The notes below the pieces were generated by a model, which saw only the letters and a list, made by a program, of their open reading frames with translations, ran no database searches and was not told where the DNA came from. Made by a program: the position numbers and the translations under genes. DNA of 64,000 nt from a virus, in the IMG/VR virus record IMGVR_UViG_3300005529_000026, positions 30,357-94,356 of that record; one strand, given 5' to 3'. This document shows positions 9,135 through 17,510 of this stretch, one piece after another; positions within the stretch are counted from its first letter, which is position 1; each line of letters begins with the position of its first letter.

Positions 9135-9840
9135 CGACATCAAGAAAGACATCTCTGACGCGCTATCTGAAGGGCTTAGCAAGGCCCGCACGCAGACAGT
9201 GACGGTCAATTACCTGACCATTTTCGTGCTGTTCATTGCTATGGCGGCATCAATGGCCCTTACGCTGCACACTATGCACCGTATGGATGCCGCTGTAGCA
9301 AGGCAGCAGGCGCAGTTCGAGAAGTACAGCAGCGACCTGAAACAGATGCAAGAGCAGTGGCTTGCCCATGAGAAAGAGCGTGACGCCCTCTCTGCACAGC
9401 AAGCAGCCAAGGTTGAAATCATACACGTACGTGACAAGCAAACAGACAGCAAGATTGCTCAGGTCACCAGCCCTGACCGGCCCAGCCAGCAGGTCGTAGC
9501 TGATTTGAAAGAAGCGTACGGTTTTGACCCGCAAACGGTGGATGCTGCGGGGGCCACTTTTGCGTTCCCTCAGTTGCAAACATTCACTGCAACGAAGATT
9601 GACCGCGACAGGTTGTGGGCTGATTTAAGAAACACACAAGATGTACTAACACTTGAGACTCAGAAGGAGACTTCTTGCGAACAAGACCTAGCCGATTCTA
9701 AGAAGAAGCTAGAAGAAGGAAAAAAGGTCATGTCTGACCAGCAGAAGCTCTTGAAGAAATCTCGTTGGAAGAAGTTTGGGGAAGGCGCTTTAAAGGTGGG
9801 AATCTTTGTCGGCGGGGTTTTAGTCGGTAGAGGACTATGA
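9124..9840 (+). CDS. membrane-anchored coiled-coil protein, candidate inner-membrane spanin
   Basis: 238 residues overlapping the previous gene by 11 nt. One transmembrane segment (about 29-48) is followed by long charged coiled coils (50-110 and 165-215) and a short hydrophobic C-terminus. N-in, C-out topology with a periplasmic coiled coil is the pattern of i-spanins, and the neighbouring holin-like gene supports a lysis role. This is inference; no outer-membrane partner was found. Confidence 0.5.
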   Translation: MDASDIKKDISDALSEGLSKARTQTVTVNYLTIFVLFIAMAASMALTLHTMHRMDAAVARQQAQFEKYSSDLKQMQEQWLAHEKERDALSAQQAAKVEIIHVRDKQTDSKIAQVTSPDRPSQQVVADLKEAYGFDPQTVDAAGATFAFPQLQTFTATKIDRDRLWADLRNTQDVLTLETQKETSCEQDLADSKKKLEEGKKVMSDQQKLLKKSRWKKFGEGALKVGIFVGGVLVGRGL

Positions 9841-10049
9841 TGGGGCGTCTGTACTCCCGGCTGCGAAATGCTCGTAGTTCTGCACGTTTAGCGAGAGAGT
9901 TGGGTAGAGGACGGCTATTCTCGCTCTACGTTTTCGGCAGGTTTGCTTTTAGTGGGCGCTCCGGGCGTTTCAGGATTTTCAACTACCTTGGGAGGACGAG
10001 TGAAGCAACATGTAAAACGGTTCCTTCGCTACCTGCTAGAAACGCCTGA
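9837..10049 (+). CDS. possible small Arg-rich protein
   Basis: 70 residues. The ATG overlaps the previous stop (ATGA) and has AGAGGA upstream, which supports translation, but the sequence is unusually Arg-rich and overlaps the better-supported next gene by 50 nt. It may only be a translated leader. Confidence 0.3.
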   Translation: MMGRLYSRLRNARSSARLARELGRGRLFSLYVFGRFAFSGRSGRFRIFNYLGRTSEATCKTVPSLPARNA

Positions 10050-10326
10050 CGTAAATTCCCGGTTCGTGTTCCTGATGCACAGCGCGGCGTTGTGCCTTTG
10101 CACAATCGCGCTGTGCATTGCTTTTATTGCGGCTAAGAACAAAGAACCGTATCCTACAATGGTGCTCGCGCTTAGCGGCGGCGGCACAGCGGCGGCTGCT
10201 CTGGGGCGCGGTATTACCAAAGCAGGCAACTGGATGAGCACGAATTCACAACCAGAGCCGCCCGTTGTAGATGCTCCCCCTGTTGATGGCGGTGTCACTA
10301 GCGAAGCGAAAGACAAGAAGATATAA
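10000..10326 (+). CDS. small two-segment membrane protein, candidate holin
   Basis: 108 residues from a GTG with GGAGG 5 nt upstream; an upstream frame extension has no binding site. Basic N-terminus, transmembrane segments at about 24-46 and 55-72, charged C-terminal tail. This is the class II holin layout, and it is the last gene before the strand switch and terminator. Confidence 0.5.
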   Translation: MKQHVKRFLRYLLETPDVNSRFVFLMHSAALCLCTIALCIAFIAAKNKEPYPTMVLALSGGGTAAAALGRGITKAGNWMSTNSQPEPPVVDAPPVDGGVTSEAKDKKI

Positions 10327-10344
10327 TCACGCGCTTGAAAAAAC

Positions 10345-10382
10345 GAGGCCGGGCATTGAGAACAGCACCGGCCTCAGCTTTT
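10345..10382. terminator. bidirectional terminator at the strand switch
   Basis: Stem GAGGCCGG (10345-10352) with CCGGCCTC (10368-10375). It is followed by AGCTTTTG on the + strand and by GTTTTTTC on the - strand, so it can stop transcription arriving from both sides. Confidence 0.8.
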
Positions 10383-10401
10383 GCTCGGAGCAGAGCAAAA
10401 A

Positions 10402-10629
10402 TCAATTAGAGACGTAAATGTTCAGTAAGCGACCGGCAAGGCGCACGGCCTGCGGCTGAACATCAATTGCTTTGCTGACTTTACGTGCGTCCGGCCCGTA
10501 TTCCTGAATGGCAGCCCGGAGGTAAGCGAGTCGGCATTTTTCAAGAAAGTTGCCCGCGCTTATGCTCATACGGGCGTGCGAACGGGCGCTAGCTTCGAGC
10601 CAATCTGTCGGTGCCGTCGTTGGAGCCAT
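10402..10629 (-). CDS. small Fis-type helix-turn-helix protein
   Basis: 75 residues from the ATG at 10629; a longer frame would run into the divergent regulator. The C-terminal 45 residues (LAYLRAAIQEYG, then ARKVSKAIDVQPQAV) resemble the Fis-family HTH that binds DNA. It is divergent from the GbsR-like gene and could share its regulatory region. Confidence 0.6.
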   Translation of the reverse strand: MAPTTAPTDWLEASARSHARMSISAGNFLEKCRLAYLRAAIQEYGPDARKVSKAIDVQPQAVRLAGRLLNIYVSN

Positions 10630-10797
10630 GATGTTTTCGATGTCCTCGATATTGACGAAGTTGCCGATACTTTCGGCACAAACAGAATACGCCTTCTCTG
10701 GATTTGCGAGTCGTAAAGGGAACACCTGATTTTCACCGAGATTTTTACTTAGTACGAAATTTGATAGAGAACGACGCTGGTATATTGACGACCCTTT

Positions 10798-11340
10798 ATG
10801 TCTCTTTCCTCGCAAGCTGCGCAGAGATACTTGGCTGTTTGGGGTGAAATGTTCACCCGCCTAGCGTTCAGCAAGAACGCTGGTAAAATTTACGCCCTGC
10901 TTTATTTGCATGGCAAACCGATGTCAGCCGACGATATCGTTAAAAATCTTCAAATAGCTCGCTCAACTTTTTCCATAGCCATTAAAGAGTTGGACGGGGC
11001 TGGCTTCCTGAAAAAGACAAGCGAGTTAGGCGTACGGCATGACCTGTTTCATGTTCCTAACGACCCTTGGGAGTTTATTCGCAGCGTTCTGATTCTGAGG
11101 AAACGACGGGATATTGACCCCTTTATCCTAGAGGCTAGGGAAATCCTAGACGATTGCGGTGACAAAGCGTTGCTTGAGAAAATAACAGGGATGTTGGAGG
11201 TTCAGGAGAGCATCAGCGATTTTTATGCGGAGATTCTCAAGCTCAGCAAAGACCGGGGTAAACACCTTTCCAAGCTGTCCGTCGAGGAACTTGAGCACTC
11301 GATAGACCGGCACCTTAAGCGAAATTCTAAAACCAAATAA
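10798..11340 (+). CDS. GbsR/MarR-like winged-helix regulator
   Basis: 180 residues. The segment GKIYALLYLHGKPMS, followed by DIVKNLQIARST and a basic wing, is typical of GbsR-type MarR relatives, with a helical C-terminal dimerisation region. The first ATG is favoured because family members have the preceding helix, although no clear ribosome-binding site is visible. The only + strand gene between the late block and the early block, so it is a candidate for the lysis-lysogeny or early-late switch. Confidence 0.7.
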   Translation: MSLSSQAAQRYLAVWGEMFTRLAFSKNAGKIYALLYLHGKPMSADDIVKNLQIARSTFSIAIKELDGAGFLKKTSELGVRHDLFHVPNDPWEFIRSVLILRKRRDIDPFILEAREILDDCGDKALLEKITGMLEVQESISDFYAEILKLSKDRGKHLSKLSVEELEHSIDRHLKRNSKTK

Positions 11341-11346
11341 AAAAGC

Positions 11347-11374
11347 CGGAGCCAGCTTTCGCTGACCCCGGCTC
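11347..11374. terminator. possible bidirectional terminator
   Basis: GGAGCC and GGCTCC pair around an inner AGC/GCT stem between two convergent genes; AAAAAAG lies on the left and TGTTTCC on the right. The stem is imperfect. Confidence 0.4.
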
Positions 11375-11389
11375 CTGTTTCCCTGTCCC

Positions 11390-11644
11390 TTAAGCTGCCG
11401 TTTGACGGTCGGACGACCCGCCAGCAGACTTCCGGCGCTTCCACGCCTCTTTCATTGCCTGAGAACGGCGCTTACGCTCCGCTGCGCTGAGCGGTTTGCG
11501 TTTTCCTGCCGGTCTCCCTACTCTACGCGGCCCAGAAGGAGGAGTATTGAGTGGCAAGCCTTCCACAGCGTCCATCGCGTTAAGAATGCGATTGATGCGG
11601 TCACGCTCGGCAATCAACTCCGATTTCATGCGTGCAATGTCCAT
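11390..11644 (-). CDS. small basic protein with AT-hook-like motif
   Basis: 84 residues with GGAG upstream of the ATG. The N-terminus is a coiled-coil-like helix; the middle contains RVGRPAGKRK, resembling an AT-hook, and the C-terminus is very basic (AERKRRSQAMKEAWKRRK). It is probably a nucleic-acid-binding protein. A palindrome lies about 30 nt upstream. Confidence 0.65.
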   Translation of the reverse strand: MDIARMKSELIAERDRINRILNAMDAVEGLPLNTPPSGPRRVGRPAGKRKPLSAAERKRRSQAMKEAWKRRKSAGGSSDRQTAA

Positions 11645-11675
11645 CGCTACAAACTCCTTTCCGATAACGCTACGA

Positions 11676-11698
11676 CGAACACCTTAACAGAGTGTTCG
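11676..11698. promoter_or_regulatory. candidate operator palindrome
   Basis: CGAACAC, 9 nt, GTGTTCG: a perfect interrupted inverted repeat in the gap upstream of the AT-hook-like gene. Size and symmetry fit a dimeric repressor site; the binder is unknown. Confidence 0.4.
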
Positions 11699-11716
11699 CA
11701 TAGTGTGCAAGGATTT

Positions 11717-12234
11717 TTAGTAACGACCTACAAAATTCCTTCCCTTTAGAGGCTCGATGTTCTCGCTAGGAGCGTCGTAGCACCAGCAAATCCCGTTCAC
11801 ATAATGCTTCCACCAGCACCATCCGCCCTCGGTATGAAACCCCCAGCTACGCTTTTTGCGGCTAGTAAACACTAGCGTCCAAGCCGTTTTTCCTACAGGA
11901 AGACGAAGTTTATGGGCCACTCGTGCGTCTCTATTACGGATGATAGTGCCCGGCCCATGCCACGTTTCAAACTGAGAATTGATGCTCTGCCCCTAGTCTC
12001 GAAGTACCCGCCCTTCAATATGATAGACGAGTAGTCCCAAGGATGGTCGTGCAAATGCCTGTCCTTGTCTGAGCGCAGAATGTGATGCAGGTAGATGCGC
12101 GGTTTGTATTCTCCCGGCGTCAGTTTTCCATTCCAAAGAAAGAACCGGCGAAGATAGACCTCTCCGGTCTCGTCATCCGTAATCTCTTGATACGGAATGA
12201 CTTTCATTAAGAATCTTTCAAACAAGCCAATCAA
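11717..12234 (-). pseudogene. cupin-like protein split by a -1 frameshift
   Basis: Two overlapping frames make one protein. The upstream part (12234 to about 11981) contains HLHDHPWDYSS and LKGGYFETRG, a metal-binding cupin-like segment. The continuation, 1 base out of frame after the run AGGGGC at about 11990-11995, reads through AHKLRLP, TAWTLVF and SWGFHTEGGW, as expected for the C-terminal half of phage cupin-like proteins. Without a shift the first frame ends in unrelated sequence. One missing G in the run would explain it; programmed slippage is less likely. Confidence 0.65.
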
Positions 12235-12602
12235 AACCTCATCCTCCCACGCTTAGCAGCGACTAGAGCCTGAGCGCAGCGCTCGATAAACAACTCCAAC
12301 GCTATGTGCTCCGGCGAGTCTTCTTTCTGCTTGAAGCCACTGTCAAAGCCGCTGGCTGGCAGATGAAGAAGCTCGTGAACGAGAGTCACTTCTAAGTCGG
12401 TCACTCCCAGCCAGTTAGAGGGAATGTCATCTGAATTGCGCAGCAAAATGCGGGCTACTCGATTACTGCTGCTAGCTGAAATGTCTGCAAAGCCCTCAAC
12501 CTTATCGGTCATTCGTGCAAAACGAGCGGACACGTCCCAATCCTCTAGACGAAGACGCTGCTGCCATTCCCGGCACAAATCCTGAAGCTCTTGGTCGTTC
12601 AT
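12231..12602 (-). CDS. HExxH-motif protein, possible small metallopeptidase
   Basis: 123 residues; its start overlaps the thyX stop (ATGA). TLVHELLHL at about residues 74-82 is a zinc-protease-type HExxH motif, with downstream acidic residues that could be the third ligand. Proteolytic activity is not established; SprT-like or minimal metallopeptidase folds are options. Confidence 0.6.
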   Translation of the reverse strand: MNDQELQDLCREWQQRLRLEDWDVSARFARMTDKVEGFADISASSSNRVARILLRNSDDIPSNWLGVTDLEVTLVHELLHLPASGFDSGFKQKEDSPEHIALELFIERCAQALVAAKRGRMRF

Positions 12603-13474
12603 CGCCCTAGTTTCTCCATCAGCTTGTCAAAATTGGGCCGTTCAGCGTCATTCACGTCAATGTCACAGGTTTTGAGAAAATTTAGCAGCCACATGGCTTC
12701 GCTGTTGCTCAGCTTTTTGGCCTTCAGAATGTGCTCCTCGAATGCGCCCCAGACCTTCGGGTAGCATCGCTGCACAATTTCCCCGATGATGTTTGCGTAC
12801 TCACGAATCTCCCACTGAGCGTTAGGAGCCATACGTAGACGCATGAAGTGCATGAGGTTGTGCAAGTCCATTTGCCACACCATCTTTGAGTAGGTGCTTA
12901 GCGGCAGGTCAATCCGTGCGACTTCTTTTGCGATACCGTTGTCAAGAGAGCGCTGGTATTCCTCAAACACGCCGTTGACGTTGCACTCGTGCATGTGAAG
13001 AAAAATGTCCTTGTGAAGCTCAGCCACTTCCCCAGAACTGCCCTGCTTGTTAACCTTATCCTGCCCCTTAATGCGCTCTCGTGTGGGCGTGTAGACCTCA
13101 TTCGGAAGCTGTGTGTAGCGTCCTGACATCTCGTTCAGCTTGGCTGTACGGTGCCGGTGCCACTCACGGAACACGAAGATGGGAGCCTTGACCTCAAACA
13201 CCAGCGCAATCTGCTCGAAAGGTGATGTGTGCCCGTTTTCCATTAAGAAATTGATGAGCCGCTCATTACGCTCTGGCTCATCGAACGCAAAGCCCTTGTC
13301 GAAACTAGTCCGGGCCGCAGCTACAACCGTTTCATCAACGCCCATGTAATCCACGAGCGCTACGAAACCCTTATCTAGAACGGGCTGCTCTACTCCTAGG
13401 AGGCGTTCTGCTCCTTTGTTCACGATTCTGTTGGTGAATCGGAATCTGTTGGTGCTGCGAGTTTTCAATACCAT
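12599..13474 (-). CDS. thyX: flavin-dependent thymidylate synthase ThyX
   Basis: 291 residues. ThyX makes dTMP from dUMP using methylene-tetrahydrofolate, FAD and NADPH. The signature RHRTAKLNEMSGRYTQL begins at residue 107, and the flanking GHTSPFEQ and later FMRLRMAPNAQWEIR segments also match the family. Length is near normal for phage and bacterial ThyX. It is translationally coupled to the downstream HExxH gene. Confidence 0.92.
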   Translation of the reverse strand: MVLKTRSTNRFRFTNRIVNKGAERLLGVEQPVLDKGFVALVDYMGVDETVVAAARTSFDKGFAFDEPERNERLINFLMENGHTSPFEQIALVFEVKAPIFVFREWHRHRTAKLNEMSGRYTQLPNEVYTPTRERIKGQDKVNKQGSSGEVAELHKDIFLHMHECNVNGVFEEYQRSLDNGIAKEVARIDLPLSTYSKMVWQMDLHNLMHFMRLRMAPNAQWEIREYANIIGEIVQRCYPKVWGAFEEHILKAKKLSNSEAMWLLNFLKTCDIDVNDAERPNFDKLMEKLGR

Positions 13475-13478
13475 TTCT

Positions 13479-13862
13479 TTACATAATCCTCGGCGGGGTC
13501 TGTTCCTCTGCGCTCACTGTCATCAGCAGTGTTCCATCCATCTCTTGACGTATATTGAACTGCCGACGAACGGAGTACGCCTCCGCAAGTGCGTTCGGGT
13601 AAATCGCAAGCTGCCCTCCGCAATGGATGGTCACGGCAATCAACGCGACCAGCAGCCTGTCCAGCAAAGATTCGGGTGTGTCCAGTTTTGGTGTGGGGTT
13701 AGTTGGTGATTTTTCCGGTGCCGCCGCACTTCCAGCAGTCGGTGTAGACGGGGAAGCATCCGGGGTTTTTCTTTGTGCCGTTGAGTTGTGTGCGGCCTGA
13801 GCCTTCGCACACCCAGCAGGAGCGTTCTTCTTGCGTCGTGACTTCTTTGGTTTCTGTGTCAT
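13479..13862 (-). CDS. protein of unknown function with low-complexity N-terminus
   Basis: 127 residues; the first 60 are a basic, Pro/Ser/Ala-rich tail and the rest has a helix (LLDRLLVALIAVTIHCGG) of moderate hydrophobicity. Start overlaps the upstream gene stop. No family recognised. Confidence 0.55.
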   Translation of the reverse strand: MTQKPKKSRRKKNAPAGCAKAQAAHNSTAQRKTPDASPSTPTAGSAAAPEKSPTNPTPKLDTPESLLDRLLVALIAVTIHCGGQLAIYPNALAEAYSVRRQFNIRQEMDGTLLMTVSAEEQTPPRIM

Positions 13863-14215
13863 TCATTTTTTGGTGTTACTTCTACCCATCCCCAACCCAA
13901 GCGTTTCGTTATGCCAATGGCCCTTGCAGCGCCTTCGCTAAGGTCTAGCTGAAACTTGTCGTTCCACGGCCCACGGTCGTTGATGAGCACGATTACCGAC
14001 TTCCCGGTACGGAGACACTTCACCAGCAGCCGCGTGCCTAGGGGATACTTGCGGCTTGCTGCCGTCATTTTTTCGGGGTCGAAAATCGAGCCGTCAGCCG
14101 TTCGTCGGCCTGCGAATTTGCTGCCGTAGAAACTTGCCCGAACTCGCTCTGCTGCTGCATGTAGAGGGGCTGCAACGAGCAGAGCGAGAAGGAGCAGGAT
14201 TCTAGCCAACCGCAC
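13859..14215 (-). CDS. RlpA-like double-psi beta-barrel protein, exported
   Basis: 118 residues from a GTG; the longer frame overlaps the zinc-ribbon gene completely and has no binding site. A signal peptide (ILLLLALLVAAPLHAAA) precedes a compact RlpA/expansin-like domain with ASFYGSKFAGRRTADG and the characteristic VLINDRGPW segment containing the catalytic-type Asp. RlpA proteins are lytic transglycosylases acting on peptidoglycan, so an envelope role is likely. Confidence 0.75.
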   Translation of the reverse strand: MRLARILLLLALLVAAPLHAAAERVRASFYGSKFAGRRTADGSIFDPEKMTAASRKYPLGTRLLVKCLRTGKSVIVLINDRGPWNDKFQLDLSEGAARAIGITKRLGWGWVEVTPKNE

Positions 14216-14462
14216 TCGAATTGCCTTCGAGTTGAGAGACGAGCTTGGTGCTATAACGCTTGGTTGGGCTGGGTTTGTAATAGCCTTCGGGATTGCCGTA
14301 CAGATGAGCCGGGCACGGAGTTGAGAACTCCTGATACGCGGCCTGTTCCCCGCACTGCTCACACGTCACAGGCTGCTCTCGTTCTTCCTCAGCCTGCCGG
14401 AACGTTGGGAAAAATCGCTCCGTGATGTGCCCCTTGAGGCATTTGTATTCGTGGATTGGCAC
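14202..14462 (-). CDS. FmdB-like zinc-ribbon protein
   Basis: 86 residues beginning MPIHEYKCLKGH, with a second pair CEQCG at about residue 34. This is the pattern of FmdB/CxxC small zinc ribbons. Its 3' end overlaps the RlpA-like gene by 14 nt. Confidence 0.65.
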   Translation of the reverse strand: MPIHEYKCLKGHITERFFPTFRQAEEEREQPVTCEQCGEQAAYQEFSTPCPAHLYGNPEGYYKPSPTKRYSTKLVSQLEGNSSAVG

Positions 14463-14465
14463 GGT

Positions 14466-14774
14466 TTAAGCTCCGTCGTGCTCGTGGTCGTTGTTGTCTT
14501 GCGGCCCCGGCTCTGGGGGAGCAGGCGGTACAGCAGCCTGCTGGTTGCCGCTGGGAGGATGGGGTGCGGGAACAAATGCGCCGCCATCCGGGGTGAAAAC
14601 GAAATCTCGGTCGGTAGGCAGCCCAACGTCCCTCTTAACGTACTGAAGAAAATCGTGGAATGCAGCGTTGGCTCGCTGAAACTCAGCAAAGGCAGCGTTG
14701 TTAGCGTCTGCTAGCTCTTTTAGTTTCTCCCGCGCTGCGGGCCTTATTTCGTATCGTTCTGTGGTGTTATCCAT
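14466..14774 (-). CDS. protein of unknown function
   Basis: 102 residues from the ATG at 14774, overlapping the upstream glycosyltransferase end by 31 nt. Helical charged N-terminus, then a Pro/Gly/Asp-rich disordered tail. No family recognised. Confidence 0.55.
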   Translation of the reverse strand: MDNTTERYEIRPAAREKLKELADANNAAFAEFQRANAAFHDFLQYVKRDVGLPTDRDFVFTPDGGAFVPAPHPPSGNQQAAVPPAPPEPGPQDNNDHEHDGA

Positions 14775-15484
14775 ATCTGGTCGCTTCTCTCGTTGCTGAT
14801 TTTTAATGACTGCTGTCGTCGCCTTTCTTCCTCGGCAATCCAAGATGAACTTGTGTTTGTACCGTGGATGACGTAGCAACAGGTGGGCTTGCAGCCATAG
14901 CGCTTCACCCGGAACTTACGCATCGTTTCGGCCATCACTTCGTCATCAGGCCAACCCGTTGCAGCAGCCTTCATGTCCTTGATGTACTGTTCGGCAAACA
15001 CGCGGTTGAACAGGATGGCGTCGGACATCGCTAGCGTCGGGTTCTGATTCATCTCCGTCATTCGAGCTTGATATTGAGCATCTTGCGGGATAATCAGAGC
15101 CTCGAAATATTTCTGCGCTACAACGTCAACATCGTCCGTCATCTCCTTCTCCAAGGACTCGATGTGTTCCTCGTAGAAGAAATCGTCGTGGTCGAACTTG
15201 GTGAACAGTTCACACCCCTGCTCGAACAGGATTTCTAGCGGGGGCAGGTGGAAGTCTGGGTGTTGAATCGGGCCGGGCGACAGTTTGCCAATCACGACCG
15301 TGCCCCGCTCGCGCAACTTAGGGATGATGTCTCTCACAGCCCATGTGCTGCTGTTCGGCTGGTTGTTCATGTGAATTGCTAAAACATCCGGTTTCCGGGT
15401 CTGGTTCGCTATCTGAAGCAAACACATGCGCAAAAACATTGGATTGTTGTGATTAGCAACGTACACGCCTAGCTTCTTCATCAT
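14744..15484 (-). CDS. family 2-like glycosyltransferase
   Basis: 246 residues. The start GVYVANHNNPMFLRMCL and the acidic metal/nucleotide-binding segment KFDHDDFFYEEH near residue 95 indicate a GT-A fold transferase. It overlaps a second glycosyltransferase by 4 nt, and an epimerase lies next in the same operon, suggesting a pathway that modifies host surface glycans or a phage component. Confidence 0.65.
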   Translation of the reverse strand: MMKKLGVYVANHNNPMFLRMCLLQIANQTRKPDVLAIHMNNQPNSSTWAVRDIIPKLRERGTVVIGKLSPGPIQHPDFHLPPLEILFEQGCELFTKFDHDDFFYEEHIESLEKEMTDDVDVVAQKYFEALIIPQDAQYQARMTEMNQNPTLAMSDAILFNRVFAEQYIKDMKAAATGWPDDEVMAETMRKFRVKRYGCKPTCCYVIHGTNTSSSWIAEEERRRQQSLKISNERSDQIWITPQNDTK

Positions 15485-16197
15485 CTTCCTGCTTCACGGC
15501 TGCGCAACACGCGCAGCGCCTTGGCTGTGAACTCGTCTCTCATACCTAAGTAATTCGGGATGGAGCCGAACATTGAAACGCCGTTCTCCTTCAAATCAAT
15601 CGGCAGTTCTTCCCCGCGTAATGGATAAATGATGGGGTGGTTGCACAGCCCAATCAGGATGTCCTCGCCGTCGTAGATATACTTCTTGTCGTCTAGACGA
15701 ACTGCCGGTTCGACCGCCAGCATGTTGACGATGCTTTGGAATGACAGAAACTGCATGCGCCCTATGAACGCATCAACAGGGGTAGGGCGTTCGACAACGT
15801 GCGGCCACACATCCGTGCCGCGAGAGAATGAATCTTCCCGCAGGTTAACCCCACGAAAAGCGGTACACATGCTAGGTGTGGCGTATCGTTCTAAGGCTTC
15901 CAATGTTTTCGGCCCCACGGTGATATCGTCATCGCAGAGCAGGTAATAATCAGCAGGCTCTAGCATGGCCGCGCCATATTTTGCACGCGACGTGAAATTG
16001 GTGTTGCTGTCCACCACGGACACATCTGGGTAATCTCTTAACATCCCGACCGTGAGAACGGCAGGGTTGTTGTTGAAGACGATAATCTTGTCCGGCTTGC
16101 GGCTCCCTGCCAGCAGGTCACTGACGATGCGACGAACGTTACCAGAACGCTCCGGGTAGTAGTGGATAACGACCGCAACAATCTTATTTCCCTGCAT
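15481..16197 (-). CDS. family 2-like glycosyltransferase
   Basis: 238 residues from the ATG at 16197, which overlaps the epimerase stop by 14 nt; upstream extension runs inside the epimerase gene. GT-A features are VVIHYYPER at the start and YYLLCDDDITVGPKTLE (DDD metal motif) near residue 90. Donor and acceptor sugars are unknown. Confidence 0.7.
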   Translation of the reverse strand: MQGNKIVAVVIHYYPERSGNVRRIVSDLLAGSRKPDKIIVFNNNPAVLTVGMLRDYPDVSVVDSNTNFTSRAKYGAAMLEPADYYLLCDDDITVGPKTLEALERYATPSMCTAFRGVNLREDSFSRGTDVWPHVVERPTPVDAFIGRMQFLSFQSIVNMLAVEPAVRLDDKKYIYDGEDILIGLCNHPIIYPLRGEELPIDLKENGVSMFGSIPNYLGMRDEFTAKALRVLRSREAGR

Positions 16198-17026
16198 AGT
16201 ATGCAATCGTCTCCGCGATGCCTTTTTCCAGCGGAATAAACTTGAACTCGCCCAGCGGTGCCAGTGTTCTAGGGTCACCTAGGACTGTGGATTTAGGAGG
16301 CTCTCCTTGGCGCATCGGAACGTGCTTGATGCGGCCTTTGCCAACCTGACGGATAACTTCTTCGGCAATCTGCTGCACGGTAGTGACGCGCCCGGTGCCA
16401 GCCTCGAACACGCGGTGATAAATGCCGTGCTCTGTTAGCAGCGCACGAGTCAAAACCTCAGCAACATCACGGACGTGAATCATGTCCATAACCTGTGAAC
16501 CATCTCCGTAGATGGTGATTTCTTCGTTGCGCAGAGCCGGAAGAATGAGATTCGGCATAATCTTGCGAACCGGCTCTGACTTCTGCCCCGGCCCGTAGGC
16601 GTTCAGCGCACGCACGACAGCAATTTTGGTGCCGCGCTCGCGGTTGAACATGAACGCGAACCGCTCAGCCGTGGTCTTGGTAATGCTGTAGGTATTGTTC
16701 ATCCAATGGTTGCCCACTGCGATGTATACGGCTTTCTTGCCGTAATGCTCAACCGCCTTGAAAACATTCAGCCCACCAAGAATGTTTGTCTCGACAGCAG
16801 GCTGCGGCTCCTTGATGGTCTCGGAGGTTCCTAGAACCCCGGCTAGATGAATCACGCCTTCCGTGATGGCGACCGCTTCAGAAACTGCCGTGTAGTCCCG
16901 CGTGTCGCCTAGAAAGTCTGTGGGCATCCGATGGTCGAACGAAATCGGAATGTGGCCCTGTTGCCGGAGGTTTGCCATGACGTGCTGACCAATAAAGCCA
17001 GCGCCGCCCGTTACTAAAATTCTCAT
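16184..17026 (-). CDS. NAD-dependent sugar epimerase/dehydratase (extended SDR)
   Basis: 280 residues. The N-terminal GGAGFIG nucleotide-binding motif, HLAGVLG, and the catalytic YSITK motif mark the GalE-like extended SDR family acting on nucleotide sugars. Probably makes the donor for the two adjacent glycosyltransferases. Confidence 0.82.
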   Translation of the reverse strand: MRILVTGGAGFIGQHVMANLRQQGHIPISFDHRMPTDFLGDTRDYTAVSEAVAITEGVIHLAGVLGTSETIKEPQPAVETNILGGLNVFKAVEHYGKKAVYIAVGNHWMNNTYSITKTTAERFAFMFNRERGTKIAVVRALNAYGPGQKSEPVRKIMPNLILPALRNEEITIYGDGSQVMDMIHVRDVAEVLTRALLTEHGIYHRVFEAGTGRVTTVQQIAEEVIRQVGKGRIKHVPMRQGEPPKSTVLGDPRTLAPLGEFKFIPLEKGIAETIAYYAGK

Positions 17027-17310
17027 TCAGTAGTTTCCTGTTGCTCGGCTAACTCTTGCTCGTAGAAATCGAGATTGACTAGCTCTCTTGCGCTGTAAGA
17101 CGTTTTCAAGGCTTCGAGAGCACTCTTTAACAAACCTGCCGCATACCAGTTACGGGTTTTTGTGGCTAGCGTTAAAGAGCGCTCCCAACCGTTCATTAGT
17201 TCCATGAAGAACTCAGCGCGAGTAAGTCTTTCTTGCGGGTCGTGCAGTTGAAACAGCGGCTCACGGTTAGCCTCTCGCTCGGCTTTCGCAATGCGTTCTT
17301 CGTTGGTCAT
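17023..17310 (-). CDS. helical protein of unknown function
   Basis: 95 residues, charged and almost fully helical. Overlaps the epimerase start by 4 nt, so translation is coupled. No family recognised. Confidence 0.6.
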   Translation of the reverse strand: MTNEERIAKAEREANREPLFQLHDPQERLTRAEFFMELMNGWERSLTLATKTRNWYAAGLLKSALEALKTSYSARELVNLDFYEQELAEQQETTE

Positions 17311-17510
17311 TGCACCTTCATAACGGCGTTGACCTTTGCGACTGCCACGGCCTTGGGGTTGTCTTTCAGGTGCATGCGAACAAAGCGCGTGCCGACCGCC
17401 ATTACGATGTAAAGCAGGCCATCATCTAGACACTTAACTGTGTCTCCCGGCGCTGGCTTCAGTGCATGACGGTCTGCGTTTTGCTCAATAACTCTGACTC
17501 GAAAAGACAT
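17307..17510 (-). CDS. small beta-rich protein, unknown
   Basis: 67 residues from the ATG at 17510; the longer frame runs inside the muramidase-like gene. Contains GDTVKCLDDGLLYIV, an SH3/KOW-like segment. Overlaps both neighbours slightly. Confidence 0.55.
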   Translation of the reverse strand: MSFRVRVIEQNADRHALKPAPGDTVKCLDDGLLYIVMAVGTRFVRMHLKDNPKAVAVAKVNAVMKVQ

